Shown here one piece after another: positions 47,312 to 58,900 of a DNA stretch of 64,000 bases; position 1 is the first letter of the stretch, and every line of letters starts with the position of its first letter. Source of the stretch: Asterias rubens. Lineage: Eukaryota; Echinodermata; Asteroidea; Forcipulatida; Asteriidae. Location of the stretch: NCBI RefSeq assembly GCF_902459465.1, contig NC_047083.1, positions 8,857,526-8,921,525 of the forward strand, in the 5' to 3' direction. Position numbers and translations under genes: made by a program. Below the pieces are notes generated by a model. The model saw only the letters and a program-made list of their open reading frames with translations, made no database searches and was not told the origin of the DNA.

Positions 47312-48438
47312 AATTTGCAAAATATATTTTGATTGCTAATTTGCAACAGTGGTCTAGTCTTATTTGTTGTTATGGAGAGGTTGGATTTTGTTTTTATTTT
47401 CTTTGGGCAAGTGTAAATAATTATTTGTTAAACTGTTTATGAGTGGATGTTGGCTTCGGGATGTCAAATTAGAATTGGTGTTAAAGTTATGGCTGTCTCA
47501 GAAAGGGCTGATGGCTTTGGCTGTGTTAAGGATGTTGCTAAGGGTCGTGATATATAGCCAGAGCCGCAACTGCTAATTTGGATGAAGCCTAAATATATTT
47601 TTATACAGTTTTCTATCTTCATATAAAATCTTAATTTTTTTTAATATATTTTTGTGATCTTTATATAATTGAAAGTGGGTTGAGTCTTTTGAAATAAATA
47701 TAACTGTTATCCCTTAAATTAAATTCATTGTACTTGTGTTTATTTTTTTATATTGTTCTTTCCTTGTGCTTTTCTGCTGTTTGATTGGTCGATACTGATT
47801 ATATATTTTGGAAGTTTTAACATGCCTTACATTTTCACTTAAAGGCACTGGGCACTATTGGTAATTACTCAAAACTTACTTGCGTGACAAGCAATTGAGA
47901 GCTGTTGATGGTATAAAACATTGTGAGAAACGGCTCCCTCTGAAGTAACTATTTTTGTTGAGAAATGTGGTCACTTTCTCATTCAAATACTAAAAGACTT
48001 TAGCTCAACAATTTTGTTTACAGTGGTGTTATATGTTAGTTGTCACGCTTTGATAAAACTTTTGTGTCAATATATCTGACATTTTTCTCAACACAAAGAG
48101 ACCTGAGTGTGGCAGTGTATTTCAGAATAGAGCTTTCGATCATTTTGGACCTCATTCCTTCTTGAAGTATACAGGAATAACAAAATGTTAAGTCGAATTA
48201 CAGTTGTGTAAAGTTTCAGGCAGTACTTTTAAAGTTCTTGCAGAAGAATAGGTGAGGGGCTATGGGGTTGATTTGCCAAATTTTCAACAGATAAAATTAA
48301 GAAAGGACATTAATATCTAATTTGGGATGGCGTTTGCCCCCCCCCCCCACCTCGCCCGATCGCCCCGCCCCCAACATGAGCCGCCGCTATTTCTGACAGC
48401 GCCCTCTGTTGACGGGTTTCTTAATTAATTGAAACAAA
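47312..48438. other. Intergenic region and TXNDC9 upstream sequence
   Basis: AT-rich, with a partial MITE family A copy at about 47840-47970 (TTAAAGGCACTGGGCACTAT start). A C-rich tract (48339-48375) containing CGATCGCCCCGCCCC and AGCGCCCTCTGTTGACGG lies in the last 100 nt before the TXNDC9 ATG and is a plausible promoter. No gene is seen. Confidence 0.5.
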
Positions 48439-51400
48439 ATGGCGTACGTAGAAACGTCTTCAACGCAACAAGCAGCGGAGATTTTGGAAGATGAAACGTT
48501 AGCAGAAGAGGTAAGTGTGTCTACATACCGAATGAGGGAGAGAAGAGATGTGATTGATAATAGAGGAGTTGAAGGTTGACCTTAAAACGGCCTTATTTAC
48601 TGAGCAGAATGATGGTAATATTCGGCATACGTAGAATTAATAATGGGCGCAAACTTCAATCAATCCTCGCGCAAACTTCAAACTCTGCTGAGCGCGCAAA
48701 CTCGATGAACCGGTTTAAGTTTAAGCCTGCGCACTGAATATTCAACTCAAGTTCCAATCTTTGCGCAAATTTGTTGCTGTCAAAAAGGTTTTTTTTCTTC
48801 CGGCTTTTGCAGGGAAAAGTTTCCGTATGGCTGGCGCCACCACTTTTTCATTCGATATGAAATAATATAGCATCTAATTTACCTCAATGACAATGAGATA
48901 TCCCTTTTTGTTTGTAAAAAAAGGTGAAAAAGTGGTGGCGCCATACGGAAAGTTATCCATCGTTTCCACACAAAAAATGGAGACCGCTATCAATCATATC
49001 CACGAATGTGGAGGTGAAAGCAGGACGAACCTCGTAGTTCTAGAAGAAGTTGGGTTTAATCCTGAATTTGTCCTTTTTGTTGAACCCGCGTGCCTGAATA
49101 AACCGCGCGCGCCACATTTGTTTGATACATTTTTTCTAGTAAAACGAGAAAAACAAATTTGACAATTCGTTTGAAATACAAAATCCATCCCCATTCCCAT
49201 GTTTGTTTCTAGTCTAGTGGTGAAAATTTACCGTACCAACAATGTTATTGTTAGTATCTCAAACTGTATATTTTGGTGTCAAATTCATTTAACGACCCCA
49301 GTACACCCTTTTCGTGAAGAGAAGGGGTTCTGCCGTTGTGTCTGGCAGTCCAACCATCTTCAATCATGAAGGCTGCACTAGAAAGGAAGACGAAGAGAGA
49401 GTAAAACTAAACATTCCTTATAGTAATACAGCATTTTTGTTTTTGCCATCAGGAACTATTGGACGAGCTTGAAAATGAAGAAATCCCCGCCCACATCAGA
49501 GAGGCAAGGATGGGTGAGCTGAAAAGCGAACTCCAACGGATGAACGAACATCAGCGTAAAGGATACGGTGCTTACAGGTACACATTTTTAACACTATGTG
49601 TCTCCACCAACTTTGTTGGGCTGAGGAGAGTAGTTTTTGAGGAAGGAGTAGGAACATAATTTTTTGTTTCAGGGGAAGAAAATAATATTAGCATGCACAA
49701 CGTATTTACGCGACTCTCCTGAAAACATTGCTCTGTGATTTTTCACTTAATTCTCAAACACTTTCAATTATTGAAGCTGAAACTTCTATAGGTAAATTAT
49801 ATTACATACATCTTCATTCACAGTGAGTATGGATTCATGTCATGGGCATAAACTTGATGTACAAAAGGTATCAAAACCCTTTCAACATATCTATATTTAT
49901 TTTACTATCTTTTTTTTCACAGTGAGCTGAAAAAAGAGAAGGAGTTACTAGATTTGACGACACAAGAGAACAAAGTCATCATTCACTTCTTCCATTCAGA
50001 TTTCAAACTTTGTGCGGTCATTGATAAACATCTAAAGGTGAGATTCCAACTATGTTGAGAAATAACTTTAAAATGTAAATTTCTTTTCATTCTTCGTAGC
50101 CTTGGTGTCATGGCCAAGCGGTTAAAGGAACACGTTGCCTTGGATGGTCGAGTTGGTCTTTGAAAAGCGTTTGTAACCGTCTGTTGTAAAATGCATGTGG
50201 GTAGAAAGATGTTGTAAAAGTAGAATACGATGATTCACACAAACATGCCTCGAAATTGCACGGTTTTCCTTTTATCTCGTCGACTAACACGGTCGGCCAT
50301 TTATGGCAGTCAAACTTTTGACCCCCATAAATGGCCGACTGTGTTAGGTCGCACAGTAAAAGGAAAACCACGCAAACTTGTGTGGATCATTGTATTCTAC
50401 TTTTAAAACATCTTTCCAACCATATCCTTTTTTTTTTTTAACAGTTACAAACGCTTTTTATGGACCAACTCGTCCGATCCAATGCAACGTGTTCCTTTAA
50501 GAGCATCGAATTCAAGTTCTGGCGTTTAATTCATCAGAGTGTGGGTTCAAATCCTTTTTGTGACACATGTGTCCTTGAGCAAGATGCTTTACTATAATTG
50601 CTTCTATCCACCCAAGGGTATAAATGGGTACCTGCGAGGGTAGAGGTTGATATTGTGAATGAAAAAGCCTTTGGAGCGCCACGGCAGCTCGGGTTGTGTA
50701 CTCCCCAGTGAGCTGAGAAAGATTAAAGGAATGTTATTAGCCCAATGACCAGGGCAACAGTAAAGTGCATTGAGACGGTTATTGTGAAATGCGCTTTGTA
50801 AGAACTAGCTATTATCATTAATTATGAAATATTAATTCATTGACTGTCTTCTTGTTATTTCCGGTCAGGTTTTAGCCGAGAAACATTTTGGAACTAAATT
50901 TGCCCGTATCAGTGTCACTGTTGCTCAGTTCTGTGTCCAGAAGTTGCACATCAAAGTTCTACCTGCCGTTTTAATCTTCATAGACGCAAAGGAGAAAGAC
51001 AGGTACGGCCATTTCGTTTTTCATTTTTCCTAAGGGCACAAAGGGTTCACCCGCTAAACAAACTCCCATAGCATACAGTACAAAATGCTTAATATTAAAA
51101 ATACACGAAAAATACTTGGAAGTCTTACAACTTTTTACAGTAAAGGGAAATTGTTCATGGACTAAAATCTTATGCTGATGTCTCAAAATCAAATTCAAAT
51201 ATTTTACTGAGAAATTATTTATTTCTCAAAAACTACGCTACTTCAGAGGGAGCCGTTTCTCACAATGTTTTATACTACCAACCTCTCCCCATTACCAAGT
51301 AAGGTTTGATGCTTATAACTATTTTGAGTAATTACCAATAGTGTCCACTGCCTTTAACGAATGATGTTTGTTTTTTATCCCTTCAGGATTGTTGGCTTTG

Positions 51401-51774
51401 AGGACTTGGGAAATCAAAACGACTTCAGGACAGAAGTGCTTGAGAAGAGACTAGCCAAGAGTGGTCAGTAGTTTATAAATACCGCTTTTTAATTTTTCCA
51501 GTGAGAAATACATTCACAACATCTTAGACCCTTTTAAAACCATGGCTTTGGCTCCAGATTTGGAATTTGTCATTGTCACCTGAAATTGTCATTGTCACTT
51601 GAACATGTCATTGTCATTTATCTCCGATACAATTTTGAAATCATTGTCATTTTGTCTGCTTGTACAGGTGTTATACAACTTTTCAATGCACCAATTGAGC
51701 CATTTGAGAAGAAGACATTGCTAGGCTACGAGAGACGGAAGCCGGACGAAGAAAGCGATGACGATGATTACTGA
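48439..51774 (+). CDS. TXNDC9: TXNDC9, thioredoxin domain-containing protein 9 (phosducin-like 3)
   Basis: Six exons: 48439-48510, 49453-49577, 49923-50037, 50869-51002, 51387-51463 and 51668-51774, all GT-AG with consistent phase, giving 209 aa (human about 226). TXNDC9/PhLP3 binds the CCT/TRiC chaperonin and modulates actin and tubulin folding in the cytosol. Residues 25-72 form a charged helical segment (LLDELENEEIPAHIREARMG, then RKGYGAYR). The thioredoxin-like domain at about 75-170 contains NKVIIHFFHSDFKLCAVIDK, AEKHFGTKFARISV, QKLHIKVLPAVLIFIDAKEK and VGFEDLGNQNDFRTE. As in the family, the CxxC motif is absent and a single Cys (C96) remains at that site. The acidic tail EESDDDDY matches the human acidic end. 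The N-terminus is shorter than in vertebrates; the ATG sits in AAAATGGCG. Confidence 0.93.
48816..48955. mobile_element. Foldback MITE in TXNDC9 intron 1
   Basis: Left arm AAGTTTCCGTATGGC then GGCGCCACCACTTTTTCA is mirrored by TGAAAAAGTGGTGGCGCC then ATACGGAAAGTT. The arms are about 30 bp with one extra base in the left arm. The loop is AT-rich. Confidence 0.85.
50103..50815 (+). mobile_element. tRNA-Leu/Ser-like SINE split by a MITE in TXNDC9 intron 3
   Basis: TGGTGTCATGGCCAAGCGG (A-box-like) is separated by an insertion from GAGCATCGAATTCAAGTTC and GTGTGGGTTCAAATCC (B-box-like), then the common body GGGTATAAATGGGTACCTGC and the 3' end ATTGAGACGGTTATTGTGAA. Removing 50122-50500 restores a continuous tRNA-like head. 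Confidence 0.85.
50122..50500. mobile_element. MITE family E nested in the SINE head
   Basis: TTAA-bounded. TTAAAGGAACACGTTGCCTT is mirrored by ATGCAACGTGTTCCTTTAA, and inner arms (GAGTTGGTCTTTGAAAAGCG / CGCTTTTTATGGACCAACTC) extend the inverted repeat to about 55 bp. A second hairpin (CGGCCATTTATGG / CCATAAATGGCCG) lies in the centre. Confidence 0.88.
51165..51357. mobile_element. MITE family A, 3' half, TXNDC9 intron 4
   Basis: It carries GAGGGAGCCGTTTCTCACAA and the terminus AATAGTGTCCACTGCCTTTA, ending about 30 nt before exon 5. The 5' half is missing. Confidence 0.75.
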
Positions 51775-51786
51775 GGACTTAAAGGC

Positions 51787-52547
51787 ATAGCAGCCGATTT
51801 CATGAAATGCTAGGATTAATCCTATCTCGAGTTAAGGCCTGGGGTGGATTTCACAAAGATAGTCCTAACTTAGGACTTGTCCTAGGCAATGCTAAGAGAT
51901 AGGACTGGTCCTAAATTACGATGAGTTACTGGTCCTAACTTAGGACCAGTCCTATCTCTTAGCATTGCCTAGGACAAGTCCTAAGTTAGGACTACCTATG
52001 TGAAATCCACCCCAGGGCCCAATTTCATAAAGCCTGTACGCACACAATTTTGCTTAGCATGAATTTTATTCCTTGTTAAAAACAGGATTACCAACCAAAT
52101 TTCCATTTGTTACATATTGCTTGTTACTGGTACCGTATTTAATGTTGCTTGCTTATCCTGAAAATCACGTGGAAATTGGTTGGTAATCCTGTTTTTATCA
52201 AGAAAGAAATTTCATGCTAAGCACATTTTGGTGCTTACAGGTTTTATGAAACTGGGCCCAGGTCATACAGGCCCCGATAAAGTGAACGAAAATGCACGCC
52301 CTCGATTGGTTTAAATGATCCACACAGAATCAACCACGCTCATTCAACCAATCGAGGGCGTGCATTTTTAATGCTCTCGTTTTTGCTCTCGTTATCGGGG
52401 CATGTGTGACCGGGCCTTGAGGACGAGTAAACCATCCTAACTTAGGATGGGTTCAATGCCTCCTCTCGTCTATGGTTAGCAACTAAACTTGACCTTAGTC
52501 CTAAGATTAATACTAAGGTAGGAAGAGTTTGGTGAAATTAACTGCTG
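51787..52547. mobile_element. Nested MITE cluster (family D outside, three others inside)
   Basis: The outer family D is split at GAGTTAAG/AGGACGAGTAA: left part 51787-51838, right part about 52418-52547. Inside are: a ~175-bp foldback at 51842-52016 (CCTGGGGTGGATTTCAC / GTGAAATCCACCCCAGG); a family B copy at 52015-52259 (GGGCCCAATTTCATAAAGCC / GTTTTATGAAACTGGGCCC); and a family C copy at about 52254-52417 (GCCCCGATAA / TTATCGGGGC, arms CGATTGGTT / AACCAATCG). A partial family A copy follows at 52547-52790. Confidence 0.82.
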
Positions 52548-52790
52548 GACACCTTTGGTAATTGTCAGTTGGTGTATCCCAACCATAAAAAAAACAAATC
52601 TTTGACTCAATTGGTCATCAAAGTTGCAAGAAAACAATGAAAGAAAAAACACCCTTGTTGCACAAATTTGAATGCTATCTGATGCCCAATAAAAGCCTTC
52701 AGGCCTGAAGTATTTTATTGTCTGAGTGAGAAATAACCCCTTTCTCTGTAATCTAAAGTAACTGGCAAGGCAGCCATAGAAGAAAAACAA

Positions 52791-53719
52791 ACTAAGGACA
52801 AGGGAACAAAACAATATGTACGCTTTTTTGACAATTATCAGCCAATGGCAGGGCTAGGCTTTTTTGACCCCAGTGTGAGGTCATTTGTGGGGTCACATGC
52901 AACAGGTTCTTTTGTTTACCCCTGGTTAGCCAAAAATATGTCATACATGTACCTGTAGAGTCAGACAAGATGGCAAATAAATGTTAATGTAAAATTTGAA
53001 GTTCTAAACAATTTTACTGTAAAATCAAGCCCTTACACTGAAAGATAAAGTTTGTGTATACTCCTTTTGTTTTTTCGTTGTTTAAATTGGTTTGTATATA
53101 TATTTAAGTTAAATATTGCAGTGACTTTTCCTTTTTTTTTTTTTTTTTTTTTTATTATTATTAAGAAAACCAAAAATGAAACTTTCACTTGAAAAGTTAA
53201 TGGAGTGCTTAACACACTGGACACCTTTTGTAATTTTAGTGTTTTCTCACTTGGGGTATCTCAACAAATGCATGGAATAAACCTGTGAATATTTGGTCAT
53301 CAAAGTTTCAAGAGAAGACTGAAAGGAAAATATCTTTGCTCACTTAACGATACAAACGGAAATTAGTTTTATTTATTTCTCATCAATATGATATTTCATA
53401 CAGAAATATTTCATAAGAAAGTTTCATGTAAATCTGCGATCTTAGACAATTTTACAAATTCTGTTATGTACACAGAAACAATTCAACAGGCGCGGATTTA
53501 CACGCTGGACACTAAGGCCATAACCCCTGGTATTGGCCTAGGTGTCCATTCAAAAGTTTCCAATTGACATTTCCTAAATTTTCCAATGAATTGGAAGTGC
53601 CCTTTGCAAAATAAAAATGGCCTTGCCCGTCCTTTTAAAGATGAAAAATCATGTCTGATACAAAGTGGAGGTTATCAATAAGTCGACAGTTTCGCTCACT
53701 AAGATTATATTATTTTTTG
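52791..53719. other. Repeat-rich intergenic DNA downstream of TXNDC9
   Basis: AATAAA at 52976 may be a distal polyadenylation signal. A poly(T) run lies at about 53131-53153. A degraded family A fragment starts near 53212 (CACTGGACACCTTTTGTAAT). No gene is seen. Confidence 0.45.
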
Positions 53720-54207
53720 TACAAGGTGAATCAAAAAGAAGTTGACCGAGATTTATTTTTTAAAAACAAAACAACTGACACTCAAAACCCCAGTGAGTCA
53801 AAAAGAAGTTGACTGCGATTTATGATTTAAAAACAAACAACTGACACTAAAACCCCGAGTGATGCATATATTAAACAGGCATGTTGTCCTGCTTATCTGG
53901 AAAAAGGGGGAAAATTGATAATTCCTAAGAGAACTTGTGCATGCCTGATTCATCGAAAGCCCTCATGTTGCTTGACTGAATCTAATCATCTGAGAGTGTA
54001 GCAACAAATTCATTCATTTGTTTTGTCAAGTATTCCGTGGACGCTTGCAAAAGTAAGTAGCTTAATTAAAATATACTTAACTGCTCTTAAGATAGATAAA
54101 TTTCTTTCATTTGTTTTCTTCTCATAAGCAGGAGAGGATGCTTGCGTGTCAATTTTTTGAAAAAAATATAACCAACCCCGATCAACTTCTTTTTGACTCG
54201 CCCTGTT
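53720..54207. mobile_element. Non-autonomous mariner-type element
   Basis: Left end ACAAGGTGAATCAAAAAGAA then GTTGACC is mirrored by TCAACTTCTTTTTGACTCGC then CCTGT, with TA at both flanks. AGTCAAAAAGAAGTTGAC is repeated internally at about 53795. Terminal AGTCAAAAAGAAGTTGA-type repeats and TA flanks fit the Tc1/mariner superfamily. No transposase frame is present. Confidence 0.65.
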
Positions 54208-54564
54208 GTATGAATTTTCTTTAATAATTTTTATATTCATGTTGATTATAACTTGTTTTTTTAGAATTACAATTTTTTGTTGACATTAACTACTTTTGCA
54301 TAATAAAAGAAAAAAGGATTCATGAATGAAGAATACAAAAGGAATTTCTGTTATTTAAATAAACTACTCCATTCTGGATCTTTAAAAACTTGTAGCAATT
54401 TGATTGTTTTATGATTGTTTTTATTGCAGTTTGGTTGACAATATTATCGGCTCAAAAATTAAATAAAAACATCATTATGAGCGCTCTATCAGCACCTTTT
54501 TAATAAAAAAAATTACACTTCCAAAATTGAAAATAATAACATTATTTTCGGTAATAGGGGTTGT

Positions 54565-54755
54565 AGTTCTATGGCCCTTTTCCAAGCCACGGCTTCGACT
54601 TTTGATTCGGCTTGAGGCTTCTCTCTCTCGTCTGAAGCCCTGAGCGTGTATACGCAAAACACGCGCAATATTATTGTCAAATCAACCGGCGGGGCCAAGC
54701 TAGCCTGACCCGAATCCAAAGCCGAAGCCGTCGTTTCGAAAAGAGCCTACGATAA
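54565..54755. mobile_element. Foldback MITE
   Basis: GGCCCTTTTCCAAGCCACGG then CTTCGACTTTTGATTCGG is mirrored by CCGAATCCAAAGCCGAAGCC then GTCGTTTCGAAAAGAGCC. AT-rich, gene-free sequence (54210-54560 and 54760-55350) surrounds it. Confidence 0.75.
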
Positions 54756-55356
54756 AATGTAAATAGCGCCCTCGTTTGAGAAGTTACATAATAGTAGTAT
54801 GGCCCCTAAGCTATTTTTAATACGTAGGTATTGGTATGAAGAACCACGCACGAAATAGCAAACGAATAGGAACTAGACTGCTGGTTGGGAAATTTGACTT
54901 CTGCAACAAAAAATGCGTTTGTTGTGTTTTACTGATTGGGAAGATTTTTTAGATCAATATTCTGTCAGCTGTCAGTCTTCTGCGAATGCAATTGTCACCA
55001 TCGGAATTAACATCAAATCACAGTGAACAGCCAGCCGGAGTATTACTGCCAATATCAGGCAGACCACTCGGCATTTTGAGTAAGTTTTGTATGATTGAAT
55101 GAGCCGCCAAAAGGCGCAATACAACCCTGTCTGTTTACATACTGTGAGAGTGTCACTCATTGTCAGTCTGTCTGTCGATTGCGTAATTGAAATGATTGAA
55201 TATGAATGATTGATGTTGATGTTCTTTCTCTAAGTTCTTGTGCTTAAATTTCCGCATACATCATGCTAATGTAATACAGAGTCATGACTGTCGATTGTTG
55301 CCACTGTCACTGCAGCAGTGCAGGACTGACGAGTGACGGCACCCAGAAGATCGTGC

Positions 55357-55381
55357 CCCCCCCCCCCCCTAAAAAAAAAAA

Positions 55382-55415
<34 letters not shown>

Positions 55416-55434
55416 TAAAACACACACACACAGC
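55357..55434. repeat. Compound microsatellite: (C)n (A)n (AAT)n (CA)n
   Basis: A C run, an A run, about ten AAT repeats and a short CA run follow each other directly. Confidence 0.9.
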
Positions 55435-55599
55435 GAAATGTGTGAAAATTTCGCCTGGCTATCAGTAGGCATATCAGTAGTTTTTAGGCCTATTTTGTTT
55501 GCTTTAAATATTTCAAATATTTTTGTTGTTGTTGGTATACCGTACCTGGCTACATTGAAATTTCCTCTTTGTTTAAAGTCATTTAATTAAAGTTTATTT

Positions 55600-58500
55600 A
55601 AAGCTATTGATCTTTGTATTTTTGAACAATTTCACTGTGTGAATATATTTCTCGTACAATGATAACCGTTTTCTTATCTTATTTCTTGCTTGTAATCATG
55701 CATTTTTAAATAATTTGATTTTGTGAATATTTGTTGGTATATAATAACTTGTCTTCTTTCTTCATTCATGCTTGATGTTGTGTTTTTGAATAATTTCACT
55801 GTGTGAATATTTTTGTTGTATACTAATAACTGCTTTTCTTCCCTTATTTCTTGTTTCAATTGTTCCCCTAAGCATGGGAGGAGGAAACCTGGTAGACCAG
55901 CAATAACTTACACTGACATTCTCAAAATAGACACATGACTTGAATCAGAAGATTTCAAGTCAGCAATGGGGGACAGAAAGGCTTGGGGAACCATCGTGAT
56001 TCGAGGACACCACTCGACTTAAGCAAGTAAGTAAGTTTATACAATCATGTATTTGTTAAATAATTTTATTTTGTAAAGATTGTTCTCGATAATAATAACT
56101 TTCTTCTTCCCATAATTTCTTGCTAATGTTGTGTTTTTGAGTAATTTCACTGTGTGAATATTTTTCTTGTTTAATAATAACAACCGTTTTTCTTTTCTTA
56201 TTTCTTGCTTATATCATCTTGCATTTTTAAATAATTTGATTTTGTGAATATTATTTTGTATAATATACAATCTTGTGTTTTTAAATAATTTCACTGTGTG
56301 AATATTTTTTGGTATAATAACAACTGTTTTCTTCCCTTATTTATTGCTTATAAAATCATGTATTATAAATAATTTGATTTTGTGAATATTTTTTTGTATT
56401 TAATAACTTGTCTTCTTTCCTCATTCATGTTTGATCTTGTGTTTTTGAATAATTTCACTGTGTGAATATTTTTGTTGTATACTAATAACTGCTTTTCTTT
56501 CCTTATTTCTTGTTTCAATTGTTCCCCTAAGTATGGGAGGAGGAAACCTGGTAGACCAGCAATAACTTACTGACATTCTCAAAATAGACACGGGACTTGA
56601 ATCAGAAGATTTCAAGTCAGCAATGGGGGACAGAAAGGCTTGGGGAACCATCGTGATTCGAGGACATCACTCGACTTAAGCAAGTAAGTAAGTTTATACA
56701 ATCATATATTTGTTAAATAATTTTATTTTGTAAAGATTGTTCTCGATAATAATAACTTTCTTCTTCCCATAATTTCTTGCTAATGTTGTGTTTTTGAGTA
56801 ATTTCATTGTGTGAATATTTTTCTTGTTTAATAATAACAACCGTTTTTTTTTCTTATTTCTTGCTTATATCATCTTGCATTTTTAAATAATTTGATTTTG
56901 TGAATATTATTTTGTATAATATACAATCTTGTGTTTTTAAATAATTTCACTGTGTGAATATTTTTTTTGTATAATAACAACTGTTTTCTTCCCTTATTTA
57001 TTGCTTATAAAATCATGTATTTTTAAATAATTTGATTTTGTGAATATTTTTTTGTATTTAATAACTTGTCTTCTTTCCTCATTCATGTTTGATCTTGTGT
57101 TTTTGAATAATTTCACTGTGTGAATATTTTTGTTGTATAATAATAATAACTATTTTTCTTCCCTTATTTATTGTTTCAATATTGTTCTGTGGTCCCCTAA
57201 GCATGGGAGGAGGAAACCTGGTAGACCGGCAATTACTTATACTGACATTCTCAAAATCGACACAGGACTTGAATCAGCAGATTTCACGTCAGCAATGGGG
57301 GACAGAAAGGCTTGGTGAACCATCGTGATTTGAGGACATCACTCGACTTTTAAAGCAAGTAAGCATTTCTTGTTTATATAATCACGTATTATTTTGTTAA
57401 ATAATTCAATTTTGTAAAGTTTTTTTTTGTATAATATTAAATAATAACTTTCTTCTTCCCATAATTTCTTGCTAATCTTGTAATTTTGAATAATTTCACT
57501 GTGTGAATAATTTTCTTGTATAATAATAACAACCGTTTTCTTCCATTATTTCGTGCATGTGTTTTAAATAATTTAATTGTGTGATTATTTATTTCATGTA
57601 TAAATAATTATAACTTTCTTCTTCCCATATTTCTTGCTAATCTTTGTATTTTTGAACAATTTCACTGTGTGAATATTTTTCTTGTATAATAATAACCGTT
57701 TTTCTTTTCTTATTTCTTGCTTATATCATCTTGCATTTTGAAAGAATGTGATTTTGTGAATATTTTTTTGTATAATATACAATCTTGTGTTTTTGAATAA
57801 TTTCACTGTATGAATATTTTTGTTGTATAATAACAACTGTTTTCTTCCCTTATTTATTGCTTATAAAATCATGTATTTTTAAATAATTTGATTTTGTGAA
57901 TAATTTTTTGTATTTATAAGAACTTGCCTTCTTCCCTCATTCATGCTTGATGTTGTGTTTCTGAATAATTTCACTGTGTGAATATTTTTGTTGTATACTA
58001 ATAACTGCTTTTCTTCCCTTATTTTTTGTTTCAATATTGTTCTGTGGACCCCTAAGCATGGGAGGAGGAAACCTGGTAGACCGGCACTAACTTACACTGA
58101 CATTCTCAAAAAGGACACGGGACTTGAATCAGCAGATTTCAAGTCAGCAATGGGGGACAGAAAGGCTTGGGGAACCATCGTGATTCGAGGACATTACTCA
58201 ACTTGAGCAAGTAAGTAAGCATTTCTTGTTCATACAATCACGTACTTGTTAAATAATTTCATTTTGTAAAGATTTTTCTTTTACAATAATAACTTTCTTC
58301 TTCCAATAATTTCTTGCTAATCTTTGTATTTTTGAACAATTTCACTTTTTGAATATTTTTCTTGTACTATAATAACCGTTTTCTTCCCTTATTTCTTGCT
58401 CATAAAATTATGTATTTTTGAATAATTTTATTTTGTGAATATTTTTGTTGCATAATAATAACCTGCCTTATTCCCTTATTTCTTGCTTAACTTGTATTTA

Positions 58501-58610
58501 TAAATAATATCTGTGAATGTTTTTGTTGTATATTAACAACTGTTTTTCCCTTATTTCCTGCTTTTAAAATCATGTATTTTCAAATAATTTGATTTTGTGA
58601 ATATTTTTGT
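55600..58610. repeat. Tandem ~660-855-bp repeat carrying a LINE reverse-transcriptase tail
   Basis: Four units, marked by CATGGGAGGAGGAAACCTGG at about 55873, 56532 (TATGGG variant), 57202 and 58057. Each has a ~150-bp segment whose translation reads GRRKPGRPA, then TDIL, DTGLES, SAMGDRKAWG: the C-terminal end of a non-LTR retrotransposon reverse transcriptase. A CAAGTAAGTAAG tail follows. Between them are AT-rich ~60-70-bp subrepeats (AATAATTTCACTGTGTGAAT, TTTTCTTCCCTTATTTCTTG). Unit 1 has a TGA and others have small indels in the LINE frame, so none is functional. Confidence 0.88.
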
Positions 58611-58786
58611 TAGAGGTGTACCCAAATAAATTGTATATCTTTAAAATTCTTCTTTAAAAATCCTTCCTACTATCTTTTTATCATTTGCACTTGGTGGATA
58701 ATAATTGCAAAACAAAAAAGGCCTTGCCCTCTCAAAGTTGAAAATCAAAACCTGAGTTAATACCAAACTATTTTATTTCTCTGCAA

Positions 58787-58900
58787 ATGTCAATCGCAAC
58801 AACAGCTAAGATCATAGAGATGGCCGCTGTAATAAAACAAGCGATTTTCCTGGAGGAAAAAACCTCCTTCGATGTGGAGCAGAAACTTACCAGACTCCAG
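58787..58900 (+). other. Possible first coding exon of an unidentified gene
   Basis: ATG at 58787 opens a 38-codon frame (starting MSIATTAKIIEMAAVIKQ, ending EQKLTRLQ) that ends exactly at a consensus donor, CTCCAG then GTAGGA. The peptide is amphipathic and looks protein-like, but I do not recognise it. Joining it to the next exon-like segment (61835-61989) adds ten codons and then a stop, so either that partner is wrong or the product is tiny. Confidence 0.35.

Noticed and set aside
48887-49162. 91-codon plus-strand frame in TXNDC9 intron 1
   Set aside because: It starts inside a foldback MITE, has no recognisable domain, and lies in an intron whose flanking exons join in phase.
50103-50560. 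tRNA-Leu gene in TXNDC9 intron 3
   Set aside because: It is interrupted by a 379-bp MITE and followed by a SINE body shared with two other loci.
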